Assembly (NCBI GenBank): GCA_046049215.1
Contig: JBJOER010000276.1
Span: 1-13,518 of the forward strand
Direction of reading: 5' to 3'
DNA from: JAJTFW01 sp046049215
GTDB lineage: Bacteria; Bacteroidota; Bacteroidia; AKYH767-A; OLB10
DNA length: 13,518 nt
A program made the translations under genes and the position numbers. How positions within the stretch are numbered: the first letter of the stretch is position 1; the number at the start of each line of letters is the position of its first letter. Below, one piece after another: positions 1 through 6,494 of the stretch. The notes beneath the pieces were generated by a model. The model had not been told where the DNA came from. It was given only the letters and a program-made list of their open reading frames with translations, and did not search any database.

Positions 1-323
1 CGGAGATTGCATTCAGCCAATTCTGGCAGGAGCAGGAATATTACGCAGGACCATGGATGAACAGCCAAACGCGCCGCATCAACTATACCAACATCGGCGT
101 GCAGATTTGCTTCGGTAAGCAAATTCTGTTAGGTGATGTGATGACCCTTGACTGGTATTTCGGTATTGGATACGGTTACCAGGGCAGTGATGCTCCTGAT
201 TCGGTTAATGGGATAGAGGACATTTCATGGGAGTGGGAACCCAATGCCTATAGCCATATCTATGCAGGAAGTAGTTTTCCGCTGATTTTCAGCAGCGGGA
301 TGACATTGGGCGTATTGTTTTGA
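1..323 (+). CDS. Outer-membrane beta-barrel-like protein, 3' end only
   Basis: The reading frame is open from the first bases of the window (codons in phase with base 3) to the TGA at 321-323. The gene therefore starts upstream and only its last ~107 codons are visible; the ATG at 57 is internal and should not be taken as the start. The visible part alternates polar and aromatic or hydrophobic residues with many Gly, Tyr and Trp (for example IGVQICFGKQ and WYFGIGYGYQG). It ends in a short amphipathic strand, GMTLGVLF, with a terminal Phe, the usual signature of the last strand of an outer-membrane beta-barrel recognised by BamA. It probably belongs to the small porin-like or DUF3575-like barrels common in Bacteroidota, but the family cannot be fixed from this fragment. 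Its role is unknown. Confidence 0.6.
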   Translation, partial: EIAFSQFWQEQEYYAGPWMNSQTRRINYTNIGVQICFGKQILLGDVMTLDWYFGIGYGYQGSDAPDSVNGIEDISWEWEPNAYSHIYAGSSFPLIFSSGMTLGVLF

Positions 324-388
324 TGGGGGAATACACCCTTCAATTCACGCTCACAGAGTCCAGACAGGCCCTTCCCCAAATAACGCAG

Positions 389-628
389 TTACTTTCCGGT
401 ATGGAGTGAAATCCCGGATTGCGTCCGATTCATTTTTACCGGCTTTGTCAATCCCGTCAAATCCGATTGAGCATTCTTGTTTGGATTCAGTGCGAAGAGT
501 CCGGCAATAAAGAAAATGACCAAACCGGTGGTGATCAGCAGCCTTTCGCGATCAGCACGTAATTGGCCGGATATCTTTGGTTGCGAATCTGATAAACAGT
601 TGGACGGTTTCACGATGGTCTCTGCCAT
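389..628 (-). CDS. Possible small single-TM protein, 79 aa
   Basis: This minus-strand frame begins at an ATG (complement of 626-628), MAETIVKPSN, and ends at 389. It encodes a polar N-terminus with charged residues (RADRER), one hydrophobic segment at about residues 30-46 (LLITTGLVIFFIAGLFAL) and a basic tail. The frame stays open further upstream to 880, but that part overlaps the DUF1761 gene and looks like antisense shadow, so this ATG is the sensible start. It would be divergent from the DUF1761 gene with 112 bp between. No TAnnTTTG element is visible upstream of it. The single clean membrane helix makes it more than random, but no family is recognised, and a chance ORF in a non-coding gap remains likely. 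Confidence 0.3.
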   Translation of the reverse strand: MAETIVKPSNCLSDSQPKISGQLRADRERLLITTGLVIFFIAGLFALNPNKNAQSDLTGLTKPVKMNRTQSGISLHTGK

Positions 629-740
629 TTTTGATTTTCGATTGAATGCCGACTTTATACGCACCAGCGGGTGGAAGGTTACCCGTATAGTGAATCGGGA
701 TTCAATTCGTTTTTCTACTTTAGAACCAACATTAGGCACG

Positions 741-1223
741 ATGAACATCAACTTCCCCATCCTCCTCCTTGCAGCACTCGCTCCAATGATTATCGGATTC
801 CTCTGGTATGGACCCTTGTTCGGGAAAGCCTGGATGGCCGAGTCGGGCATGACCGTGGAAAAGGCCCGTGCGGCCAACATGGTAAAAACCTTTGGTCTAA
901 GCTACCTTTTTTGTGTGATGGTAGCGTTCACCCTGCAGTTCATGGTTATACATCAGTACTCTCTATTTTCCATGGTGCAAAACGATGCAAGGCCTGAGGT
1001 AGCGGAATGGCTGAGGCAGTCAACAGCGCTTTTTGAAGGGAGTTTCCGCACGTTCAAGCACGGCATGTTGCACGGCTTCATGGCCGGAGTGACATTCGCC
1101 CTGCCACTCATCGGACTTCATGCCCTTTACGAGCAACGAAGTGGCAAATACATTCTTATCCATGCCGGGTACTGGATCATCAGCATGATGCTTATGGGCG
1201 GAGTGATCTGCCAGTGGGCGTGA
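741..1223 (+). CDS. DUF1761-like integral membrane protein, 160 aa
   Basis: The protein is a small, very hydrophobic polypeptide with four probable membrane helices, at about residues 4-24, 50-70, 112-130 and 140-158. The first helix runs into the motif GFLWYGPLFGKAW, typical of the DUF1761 family: an aromatic WY then Pro, followed by FGKxW. The frame is open from 477, but the ATG at 741 is chosen because the protein then starts directly at the family's first helix and has its usual length; the upstream part has no membrane or family character. A near match to the Bacteroidota -7 element (TACTTTAG, 716-723) would give a leader of about 15 nt, though no TTG lies at the right distance upstream. 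The biochemical role of DUF1761 proteins is not established. It stands alone, with non-coding gaps on both sides. Confidence 0.8.
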   Translation: MNINFPILLLAALAPMIIGFLWYGPLFGKAWMAESGMTVEKARAANMVKTFGLSYLFCVMVAFTLQFMVIHQYSLFSMVQNDARPEVAEWLRQSTALFEGSFRTFKHGMLHGFMAGVTFALPLIGLHALYEQRSGKYILIHAGYWIISMMLMGGVICQWA

Positions 1224-1596
1224 GGAGCGGTTGTCGGTTGTCCAGACTAAAAAACCTTGACCGTTTTCCGGGACAGTTAATATTTGATCAGTTGGATTGG
1301 ATATTCAGCTGCTCTACTTGTCGATTTTTATCCGAGTCGCTAACGTGTTTGTAGCCAGGGTAGGGTGGTAGGACTTCATGAATCATAGTGGTGGTTTTCA
1401 AATCGATTCGTTTTCGGCTTCTCCTTTTGGTCATGCTTATAATGTCCATGGTTTAAAGGTTCGCGAATCGCTTTCAACGAAGCCAGTCCCCAGAATTCTT
1501 AAATTAGATGATGAAAAAGTTTGAGGGCAGTAAACCAATCCCTCTCCTTTTTCGTGATACCCATTGAAACACCTTTAAGAACCAACCCCAATCCCC
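1224..1596. other. 373-bp gap without a confident gene
   Basis: The gap lies between the DUF1761 gene and the PKD protein gene. It is visibly more AT-rich than the genes around it. On the + strand I see no plausible gene, no tRNA and no clear factor-independent terminator. A TTTG at 1520-1523 could be the -33 part of a promoter for the PKD gene, but no good TAnnTTTG sits at the right distance. The only open frame of note is the doubtful 53-aa minus-strand ORF listed separately. The 8-bp palindrome TTCGCGAA near 1459-1466 is the only other structure noticed. Confidence 0.5.
1288..1449 (-). CDS. Doubtful small basic ORF, 53 aa
   Basis: The frame starts at the ATG complementary to 1447-1449 and stops at the TGA complementary to 1288-1290. 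The product would begin MDIISMTKRRSRKRIDLK, a strongly basic N-terminus, and continue with a Pro/Tyr-rich stretch (EVLPPYPGYKH) and a polar C-terminus. There is no membrane helix or signal peptide. An internal ATG six codons in gives a 48-aa alternative. It resembles no family I recognise. It could be a small DNA- or RNA-binding protein, the tail of a decayed gene, or chance. No promoter was seen upstream. It is recorded because it fills much of an otherwise empty 373-bp gap. Confidence 0.2.
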   Translation of the reverse strand: MDIISMTKRRSRKRIDLKTTTMIHEVLPPYPGYKHVSDSDKNRQVEQLNIQSN

Positions 1597-4314
1597 ATGA
1601 AAAGAAACCTACTCCTGTCGATGCTGGCCTTGTTCCTGCTGGCAGTGGTTCCGGTCCGTGCCCAGCAACCGGTCGGCTGCAACAACTTTTGCGTACAAAG
1701 CATCACCTGGGATTCCAGTGCTGCTAATTCCTGGCTTTTGGATATCCAGTTTTCTTACGCAGCTTCTGCCTTCATCAACTATCCTTATGTCACCGCCCTC
1801 ACTTCGATGAACGGTGACACAATCGGCACAGGCATGATGAACCTTTTCGGGCAGATCAACAATACCACATCCCAGTATTCGGTTCAGATGAATGCGCTGG
1901 GCATGCAGTTCAACCCTTTCACCTTTCAGGGCTACGTGCATTTCACCTACGATTCCACGACATGTGTTTTAAGTTACCCCTGCAACGGTGCGTCTTCCTG
2001 TTACTTTACCTATTCACAGTCACCGGGCACGTCTGCCGTTATTTTTTACCTCAGCAGCCCATTCTCCAACCAAACCCATTATGCAGTCTGGAATTTCGGA
2101 AACGGAACCACCTCTTCCACTGCCTATTCTTCTCCACAGGGAGCCGTAACGGCATTGTATAACACCCCCGGGATATATGGAGCCTGCGTGGACATCATCG
2201 ACTCCCTGACCGGCAATACGGTTTGTACTTATTGTGATACGGTCGTCGTTGCCGGGTCGACTAACAATTGCTATTTCAGCGCATCACCAGTACCGGGCAC
2301 CAATACAAGCTGGTCATTTTCCGGAGTCCCATCCTACAGCACTTCAACACTGCAGTGGAGCTTCGGTGACGGAAGCAGTGGAAACGGTAATTCACCCTCT
2401 CACACTTATGGGAGCCCCGGAGCCTATGTGGTGTGCATGTACGAAGTCAACCCCAATGGGGTCACGGTATGCAGTTATTGCGACAGCATATACGTTTCCG
2501 GAGTTGGTTGCCAGGCCAATTTCACCTACGGGCAGCAGGGCAACACCTTCTCCTTTATTCCATCTGTAACCGGCGGACCTGTCAGTTCCTATCTCTGGAG
2601 TTTCGGAAATGGTATGACCAGCACCCTGCCTACTGTCACCTACTCTTATAATGCCCCCGGCACTTACGTCGTGTGTCTGACCATTGCCACGGCTTCGGGA
2701 TGTGTTGATTCCGTATGCCAGGTCGTAACCGTTCCCCAGTCGACCAACTGCCAGATCAGCATCATACCCGATACCAGCCAGGCGAATAGCTATTATTTCC
2801 AGACTACATCGAACGCTAGCATGCTCAATGTATTCAGCTGGAATTTTGGCGATGGAACCACGGGTAATGGGTTTGCCACTTCTCACACTTATGCCAACCC
2901 CGGTACATACAACGTATGTGTGACTGAAACAACTCCGAACGGTGTGGTGGTCTGTACTAGCTGCATGGCTCTTGTTGTCGGAGGCGGAGGGGTCAATTGC
3001 ACCTTCGCTTCATCGTCGATTCAGGGTGTGCCCGGTGGCATGTTGTTCACTACCCCGTCGGTTCCCGGCGTGTTGTACAATTGGAATTTCGGCGACGGCA
3101 CCCCCGTAGTTGTTTCAACAAGCAACAGCGTTACCCATAATTTCTCAAACACAGGTTTTTACAGCGTCTGTCTTACGCTTACTCAGGCGGGCAATACCAT
3201 TTGCACCTACTGCGACTCGGTTTATGTGCAAGGTGGAGCCAATTGCAACTTCAGCTGGACCACGGCAGGACCCGCTAACCCGTTATCCTTGTTGTTCGCC
3301 GGACCCTCTTATCCCAACGCCACCTACATTTGGAGCTGGGGAGACGGCACTACTTCGACGACAGTACAAGGACCTTCAATCATTCACACGTACGCACAAG
3401 CCGGCACCTACCAGGTCTGCCTCCAGATCACTTCGAATGGAGCGGTGGTCTGCACCTCGTGCATGATGGTGACTGTAGCGGGAGGCAGTCCTTCCTGCCA
3501 GGCGGATTTCGTTAGTGTAAGTGTGGGCTTGCAGGCTTATTTCATTGACCAGTCGACGGTTCCCGTGAATGCGCTTACCGCCTACTCCTGGACCTTCGGC
3601 GATGGAAATTCCAGCACGCTGCAATTCCCTAACCACCAGTACAGCGCTCCCGGCTGGTACAGTGTTTGCCTTTCGATCACCACTGGGAACTGTTCATCCA
3701 CGCACTGCGATTCCATCTACATCGACACTGCCGTAGTCGTTCCGGTGAACTGCAACTCCTTCTTTGTCTTCACCCAGACCGCCCCTTACAACATCGTAGC
3801 GGTGAATCTGGCCAGTGGGGTCAACCTGTCCTTCAACTGGGACTTCGGCGACGGCACCACCTCCAGCGCCGCATACCCCAGTCATCAGTACGCCACTACC
3901 GGTTCGTATCTCCTGTGCCTGACCGTTAGCGATCCCACAGGTTGCACCGATACCTACTGCGACACGCTTACTGTCGATTCCACCGGCAACATCGTGTATC
4001 GCGGGGCATCAGCAGGATTTGTATTGAATGTCCTTGCGCCAAACCAGCTCACCGGTATTGAGGAACCTGCATTCCAGGTTGGAGCATTGTATCCTGTTCC
4101 TGCTCGTGAACAATTGACCTTCAGCCTTGATGCAAATGCCGGTAACCGTTATACCTGTTTCATCCGAAGCATTGATGGTCGCCTGCAGATGTCGACGAAC
4201 CTGACCAACGGTACGCACACCCTCGATATCGCCAATCTTGCTTCCGGAGTGTATCTGCTCGAGGTCAACGGACCCGACGGTAGCTTACAAACCAAGCGAT
4301 TCATCAAGGAATAA
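1597..4314 (+). CDS. T9SS-secreted protein with eight PKD repeats, 905 aa
   Basis: Residues 1-22 form a signal peptide (KR, then LLLSMLALFLLAVVPV, cleavage after RAQ-like residues). Residues 24-130 form an unrecognised N-terminal module with several Cys. Eight PKD-type beta-sandwich repeats follow; their W-x-F/W-G-D/N-G cores begin at residues 165, 254, 334, 415, 496, 579, 665 and 748, a spacing of 80-89 aa. Each has the later signature H/Y-x-Y/F-x-x-x-G-x-Y-x-V-C. The last ~80 residues resemble a type A T9SS sorting domain (LYPVPAREQLTFSL, then LASGVYLLEV, ending KRFIKE). The protein should pass the inner membrane by Sec and the outer membrane by T9SS, to be anchored or released. PKD repeats usually serve adhesion, polysaccharide binding or spacing. 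No catalytic domain is visible, so a structural or adhesive role is likely. The start follows a long region without genes; the sigma factor begins 72 bp downstream. Confidence 0.93.
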   Translation: MKRNLLLSMLALFLLAVVPVRAQQPVGCNNFCVQSITWDSSAANSWLLDIQFSYAASAFINYPYVTALTSMNGDTIGTGMMNLFGQINNTTSQYSVQMNALGMQFNPFTFQGYVHFTYDSTTCVLSYPCNGASSCYFTYSQSPGTSAVIFYLSSPFSNQTHYAVWNFGNGTTSSTAYSSPQGAVTALYNTPGIYGACVDIIDSLTGNTVCTYCDTVVVAGSTNNCYFSASPVPGTNTSWSFSGVPSYSTSTLQWSFGDGSSGNGNSPSHTYGSPGAYVVCMYEVNPNGVTVCSYCDSIYVSGVGCQANFTYGQQGNTFSFIPSVTGGPVSSYLWSFGNGMTSTLPTVTYSYNAPGTYVVCLTIATASGCVDSVCQVVTVPQSTNCQISIIPDTSQANSYYFQTTSNASMLNVFSWNFGDGTTGNGFATSHTYANPGTYNVCVTETTPNGVVVCTSCMALVVGGGGVNCTFASSSIQGVPGGMLFTTPSVPGVLYNWNFGDGTPVVVSTSNSVTHNFSNTGFYSVCLTLTQAGNTICTYCDSVYVQGGANCNFSWTTAGPANPLSLLFAGPSYPNATYIWSWGDGTTSTTVQGPSIIHTYAQAGTYQVCLQITSNGAVVCTSCMMVTVAGGSPSCQADFVSVSVGLQAYFIDQSTVPVNALTAYSWTFGDGNSSTLQFPNHQYSAPGWYSVCLSITTGNCSSTHCDSIYIDTAVVVPVNCNSFFVFTQTAPYNIVAVNLASGVNLSFNWDFGDGTTSSAAYPSHQYATTGSYLLCLTVSDPTGCTDTYCDTLTVDSTGNIVYRGASAGFVLNVLAPNQLTGIEEPAFQVGALYPVPAREQLTFSLDANAGNRYTCFIRSIDGRLQMSTNLTNGTHTLDIANLASGVYLLEVNGPDGSLQTKRFIKE
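2014..4008 (+). repeat. Eight diverged PKD repeats, ~240-267 bp each
   Basis: The protein-level repeat is clear, but the DNA is well diverged, which points to old duplications. The Trp codons of the WxFGDG cores lie at 2089, 2356, 2596, 2839, 3082, 3331, 3589 and 3838. Most units share four Cys positions: one at the unit start (NC or GC), one in YxVC, and a closing pair (CTYC, CSYC, CTSC, or with wider spacing CVDSVC, CSSTHC, CTDTYC). Units 1 and 3 carry FGNG in place of FGDG, and unit 6 has WGDG. The boundaries given are approximate. Confidence 0.85.
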
Positions 4315-4318
4315 CCAC

Positions 4319-4372
4319 AGGCCCGAATTAAACAGGCCTATTCAACCTGAACATAGCGGCTTATCCAACCGC
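4319..4372 (+). terminator. Two weak stem-loops after the PKD gene
   Basis: Two short inverted repeats follow the PKD stop codon. AGGCC (4319-4323) pairs with GGCCT (4335-4339) across 11 nt, and AGCGG (4355-4359) pairs with CCGCT (4369-4373) across 9 nt. Neither is followed by a T-run, so this is at best a weak terminator or an mRNA-processing signal between the PKD gene and the sigma factor gene. Confidence 0.25.
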
Positions 4373-4386
4373 TTCTACCGGCCGGC

Positions 4387-4965
4387 ATGCAACCACCACG
4401 CGCACTGCTTGAAAACTGCCGGAACAATGACCGGAAAGCGCATCACGAACTTTACGTGATGTGCTTTCCGCTTTTGCATGCTATCTGCTCGCGGTATCAC
4501 CGCAATGAGGAAGACCGTATGTCATCCCTCAATATGATTTTCCTGAAGCTGGTGCAGCAGATGGGCAAGTATCTCCCTCGGCATTCAGAAATCGCCTTTG
4601 AACAATGGCTTCGCAAAGTGGCGCTGAACCACATCATCGACGAGTTCAGGAAGCAAAAGCGCTACAGGGAGCTCATTCGCCTTGACGAAGAAACTCCGGA
4701 GAGCGACCATCCGTTTGAAGAACGCGATGCATTGCCATTCGACCGCGAAGAGATCCATCAGGCCATCAATTCACTTCCCGATGGTAGTCGGACAGTGTTC
4801 AACCTCTTTGTTGTAGACGGTTACCGACACGAGGAGATCGCCGACATGCTGGGCATCAGTGTGGGTACCTCCAAAGCACATCTGTTCAAAGCCCGCAAGA
4901 AACTACAGGAAATGTTACAAAGGCAGAACGAAGGAAAAACTGCCTATTTAAAAACACTTTCATGA
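4387..4965 (+). CDS. RNA polymerase ECF sigma factor, 192 aa
   Basis: This is a sigma-70 family ECF (group IV) factor directing core RNA polymerase to a specific promoter set. Region 2 spans about residues 8-95. The early CRNNDRKAHHELY resembles the start typical of Bacteroidota ECF factors, and the 2.3-2.4 part reads FEQWLRKVALNHIIDEFRK. A short acidic linker (about 98-120) replaces region 3. Region 4 spans about 124-178 and contains the helix-turn-helix YRHEEIADMLGISVGTSKAH followed by LFKARKKLQ. The ATG at 4387 is taken because it puts region 2 at the usual distance from the N-terminus. The last codons overlap the next gene as ATGA, so translation of the two is probably coupled. This arrangement normally marks a sigma factor with its regulator or sensor. 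Promoter targets are unknown. Confidence 0.93.
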   Translation: MQPPRALLENCRNNDRKAHHELYVMCFPLLHAICSRYHRNEEDRMSSLNMIFLKLVQQMGKYLPRHSEIAFEQWLRKVALNHIIDEFRKQKRYRELIRLDEETPESDHPFEERDALPFDREEIHQAINSLPDGSRTVFNLFVVDGYRHEEIADMLGISVGTSKAHLFKARKKLQEMLQRQNEGKTAYLKTLS

Positions 4966-6440
4966 ATCAAGACCTTCCACCCGTCCCTAACCCCGAGCAG
5001 TATTGGCCCCAGGCCGAACAACTGCTTGATGCACATTTCAGGCGCAAACGCCGCCGCCGTGCATTGCTGATCTTTCTTTTGCTGCTGGTAGCAGGCGGGT
5101 CATCTTTGCTTCTCCTTCGCACCGAACCACAGGAAAAGGGTGCGCCCGCTTCCGTTGAATCCTCTTTCCAACAAAATAAGGAGCCATCCAAACCATCATC
5201 TGCTACCGCGCCGATAGCCACAGTTAGTGACCAACGGGAATCCCGATCTGCAAATCAAAACACAACAGCTTCTGAACGAAACACTAACGATCGGCATAGC
5301 GCCCCGGATGACCAACAGCGCAAGTCACTACAGCAAGTCCGAAAGGTGTCGGATAAAACCTATCAACAAAACGTAGAAAATACAACCGACGAGCAACTCA
5401 CAATACGTCAACAGGGCTCAACGGACGAAGAACTGACTTATCCCAGCGAGACCACCGACCAGGGGTTCTCCAAGTTGTGTGAAGAGGAAATGTCTCTTGG
5501 CGAAAAACAAGATGAACTTCCTGTAGCGATCACTGCTGTTTCATTCGCCACAGAATCTCCGGCGGAAAACCAACCGGTGGGTGACAACCGTGATTCAACG
5601 ACCATAGATGCGAAAAAGGACACAGCCGGCTCTTCAAATCTTTTACTGACGAAAGTGATTACACGCAGTGCCGTGAGCATCCTTTTCGCTGCTGGTCCGA
5701 TGCTGACATCAGCGCAACGCTCCGCCAACGGCTCGGATGCGTATTTAACACGCCGCGACAAGGAAGAAGTGGCTGATATCCTTCCCGATGCGGCCCTGCA
5801 GATATCCGTTTCGAAAGGTCGCTGGGACCTGCGGGCCGGAATCGGCATGAGCGTATGGGGAGAAACCGTGAACTACAGTCCTTACAGTGTTGGAGATTAC
5901 ACTTCCACTCGAAGCGTATGGCAACCGTATTCGTACACCGTTACCGATACCGACAGCGCTTACATCTACGGCATGTTATTCTATCAGACCAGCAATGCGG
6001 TAGTAAGCGATAGCCAGCTGGTGAATATCACCGATTCCCTGTACGGTACCCGATATGACCCCTCGGTGTTATCGGCAAACGGAAAAACCCGGCACACCCT
6101 TTTGCAGGTTCCTGTTGAAGCCGTTTGGCAGTTCAGCCGTGGACGAATAGGTTTCGGCGTGAGTGCAGGTTTGACATTTGGATTCCTGATGAGCTCCCAA
6201 GGATCCTATCTTGTGGAGGATCAAAGTCGGGTGCGTTCATGGCAGAACAACACTTCTACGCAGATGATCCTGCAGGCCAGTGGAGGAATGGAGGTCAGTT
6301 ACCGGCTAAACGACAAGTTCAGGTTCAGTTTTGCTCCAACCAGCCGAATTGCACTTACACCGATACGTGAGACTGGTGGTGCCGACAAGACTTACCATAG
6401 TTTCGGGCTAAGGGCCGGTGTAGCTTATCGGATTCGTTGA
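4962..6440 (+). CDS. Membrane-anchored protein with beta-barrel-like C-terminus; candidate sigma regulator
   Basis: Residues 1-32 are a short, probably cytoplasmic head ending in a very basic stretch (FRRKRRRR). Residues 33-52 are one strongly hydrophobic helix (ALLIFLLLLVAGGSSLLLL). Residues 54 to ~225 are a hydrophilic, low-complexity linker rich in Ser, Thr, Gln and Glu. From ~275 to the end the sequence has alternating, Gly/Tyr/Trp-rich strands (WDLRAGIGMSVWGE, GRIGFGVSAGLTFGFLM, HSFGLRAGVAYRIR) like the OMP beta-barrel families of Bacteroidota. The 4-bp overlap with the ECF gene suggests it controls or senses for that factor, as anti-sigma proteins do, but I see no zinc-binding anti-sigma motif or FecR domain. 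Having both an inner-membrane helix and a barrel-like domain is odd: the C-terminal part may be a periplasmic beta domain, or the protein may span the periplasm. Function is inference. Confidence 0.85.
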   Translation: MNQDLPPVPNPEQYWPQAEQLLDAHFRRKRRRRALLIFLLLLVAGGSSLLLLRTEPQEKGAPASVESSFQQNKEPSKPSSATAPIATVSDQRESRSANQNTTASERNTNDRHSAPDDQQRKSLQQVRKVSDKTYQQNVENTTDEQLTIRQQGSTDEELTYPSETTDQGFSKLCEEEMSLGEKQDELPVAITAVSFATESPAENQPVGDNRDSTTIDAKKDTAGSSNLLLTKVITRSAVSILFAAGPMLTSAQRSANGSDAYLTRRDKEEVADILPDAALQISVSKGRWDLRAGIGMSVWGETVNYSPYSVGDYTSTRSVWQPYSYTVTDTDSAYIYGMLFYQTSNAVVSDSQLVNITDSLYGTRYDPSVLSANGKTRHTLLQVPVEAVWQFSRGRIGFGVSAGLTFGFLMSSQGSYLVEDQSRVRSWQNNTSTQMILQASGGMEVSYRLNDKFRFSFAPTSRIALTPIRETGGADKTYHSFGLRAGVAYRIR

Positions 6441-6465
6441 TTCGTCATCAAAAAGCGCAGTTGAG

Positions 6466-6473
6466 TATATTTG
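6466..6473 (+). promoter_or_regulatory. Bacteroidota -7 element (TATATTTG)
   Basis: The sequence matches the Bacteroidota primary-sigma -7 consensus TAnnTTTG at all fixed positions. It lies 21 bp before the ATG of the LamG gene, which would give a leader of roughly 15 nt. The nearest upstream TTG (6437-6439) is 26 nt away, a little more than the usual 17-23, so the -33 part is weak. It suggests that the LamG gene can be transcribed apart from the sigma factor operon. Confidence 0.5.
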
Positions 6474-6494
6474 ACCTACCTAAAACCAATACCC

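Noticed and set aside
477..740. N-terminal extension of the DUF1761 frame from an ATG at 477
   Set aside because: The extra 88 residues have no membrane or family character, while the ATG at 741 starts directly at the first DUF1761 helix.
2392..2886. 164-codon minus-strand open frame inside the PKD gene
   Set aside because: It lies wholly antisense to a clear PKD-domain gene, and its product has no recognisable domain or signal peptide; it is a composition shadow.
2014..4008. CRISPR or recent tandem DNA repeat
   Set aside because: The periodicity is at the protein level with diverged DNA and no identical repeats or spacers; it is a PKD array.
6471..6494. TTG start eight codons before the LamG ATG
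   Set aside because: It would place the start inside the -7 promoter element and put a non-signal stretch before a normal signal peptide.
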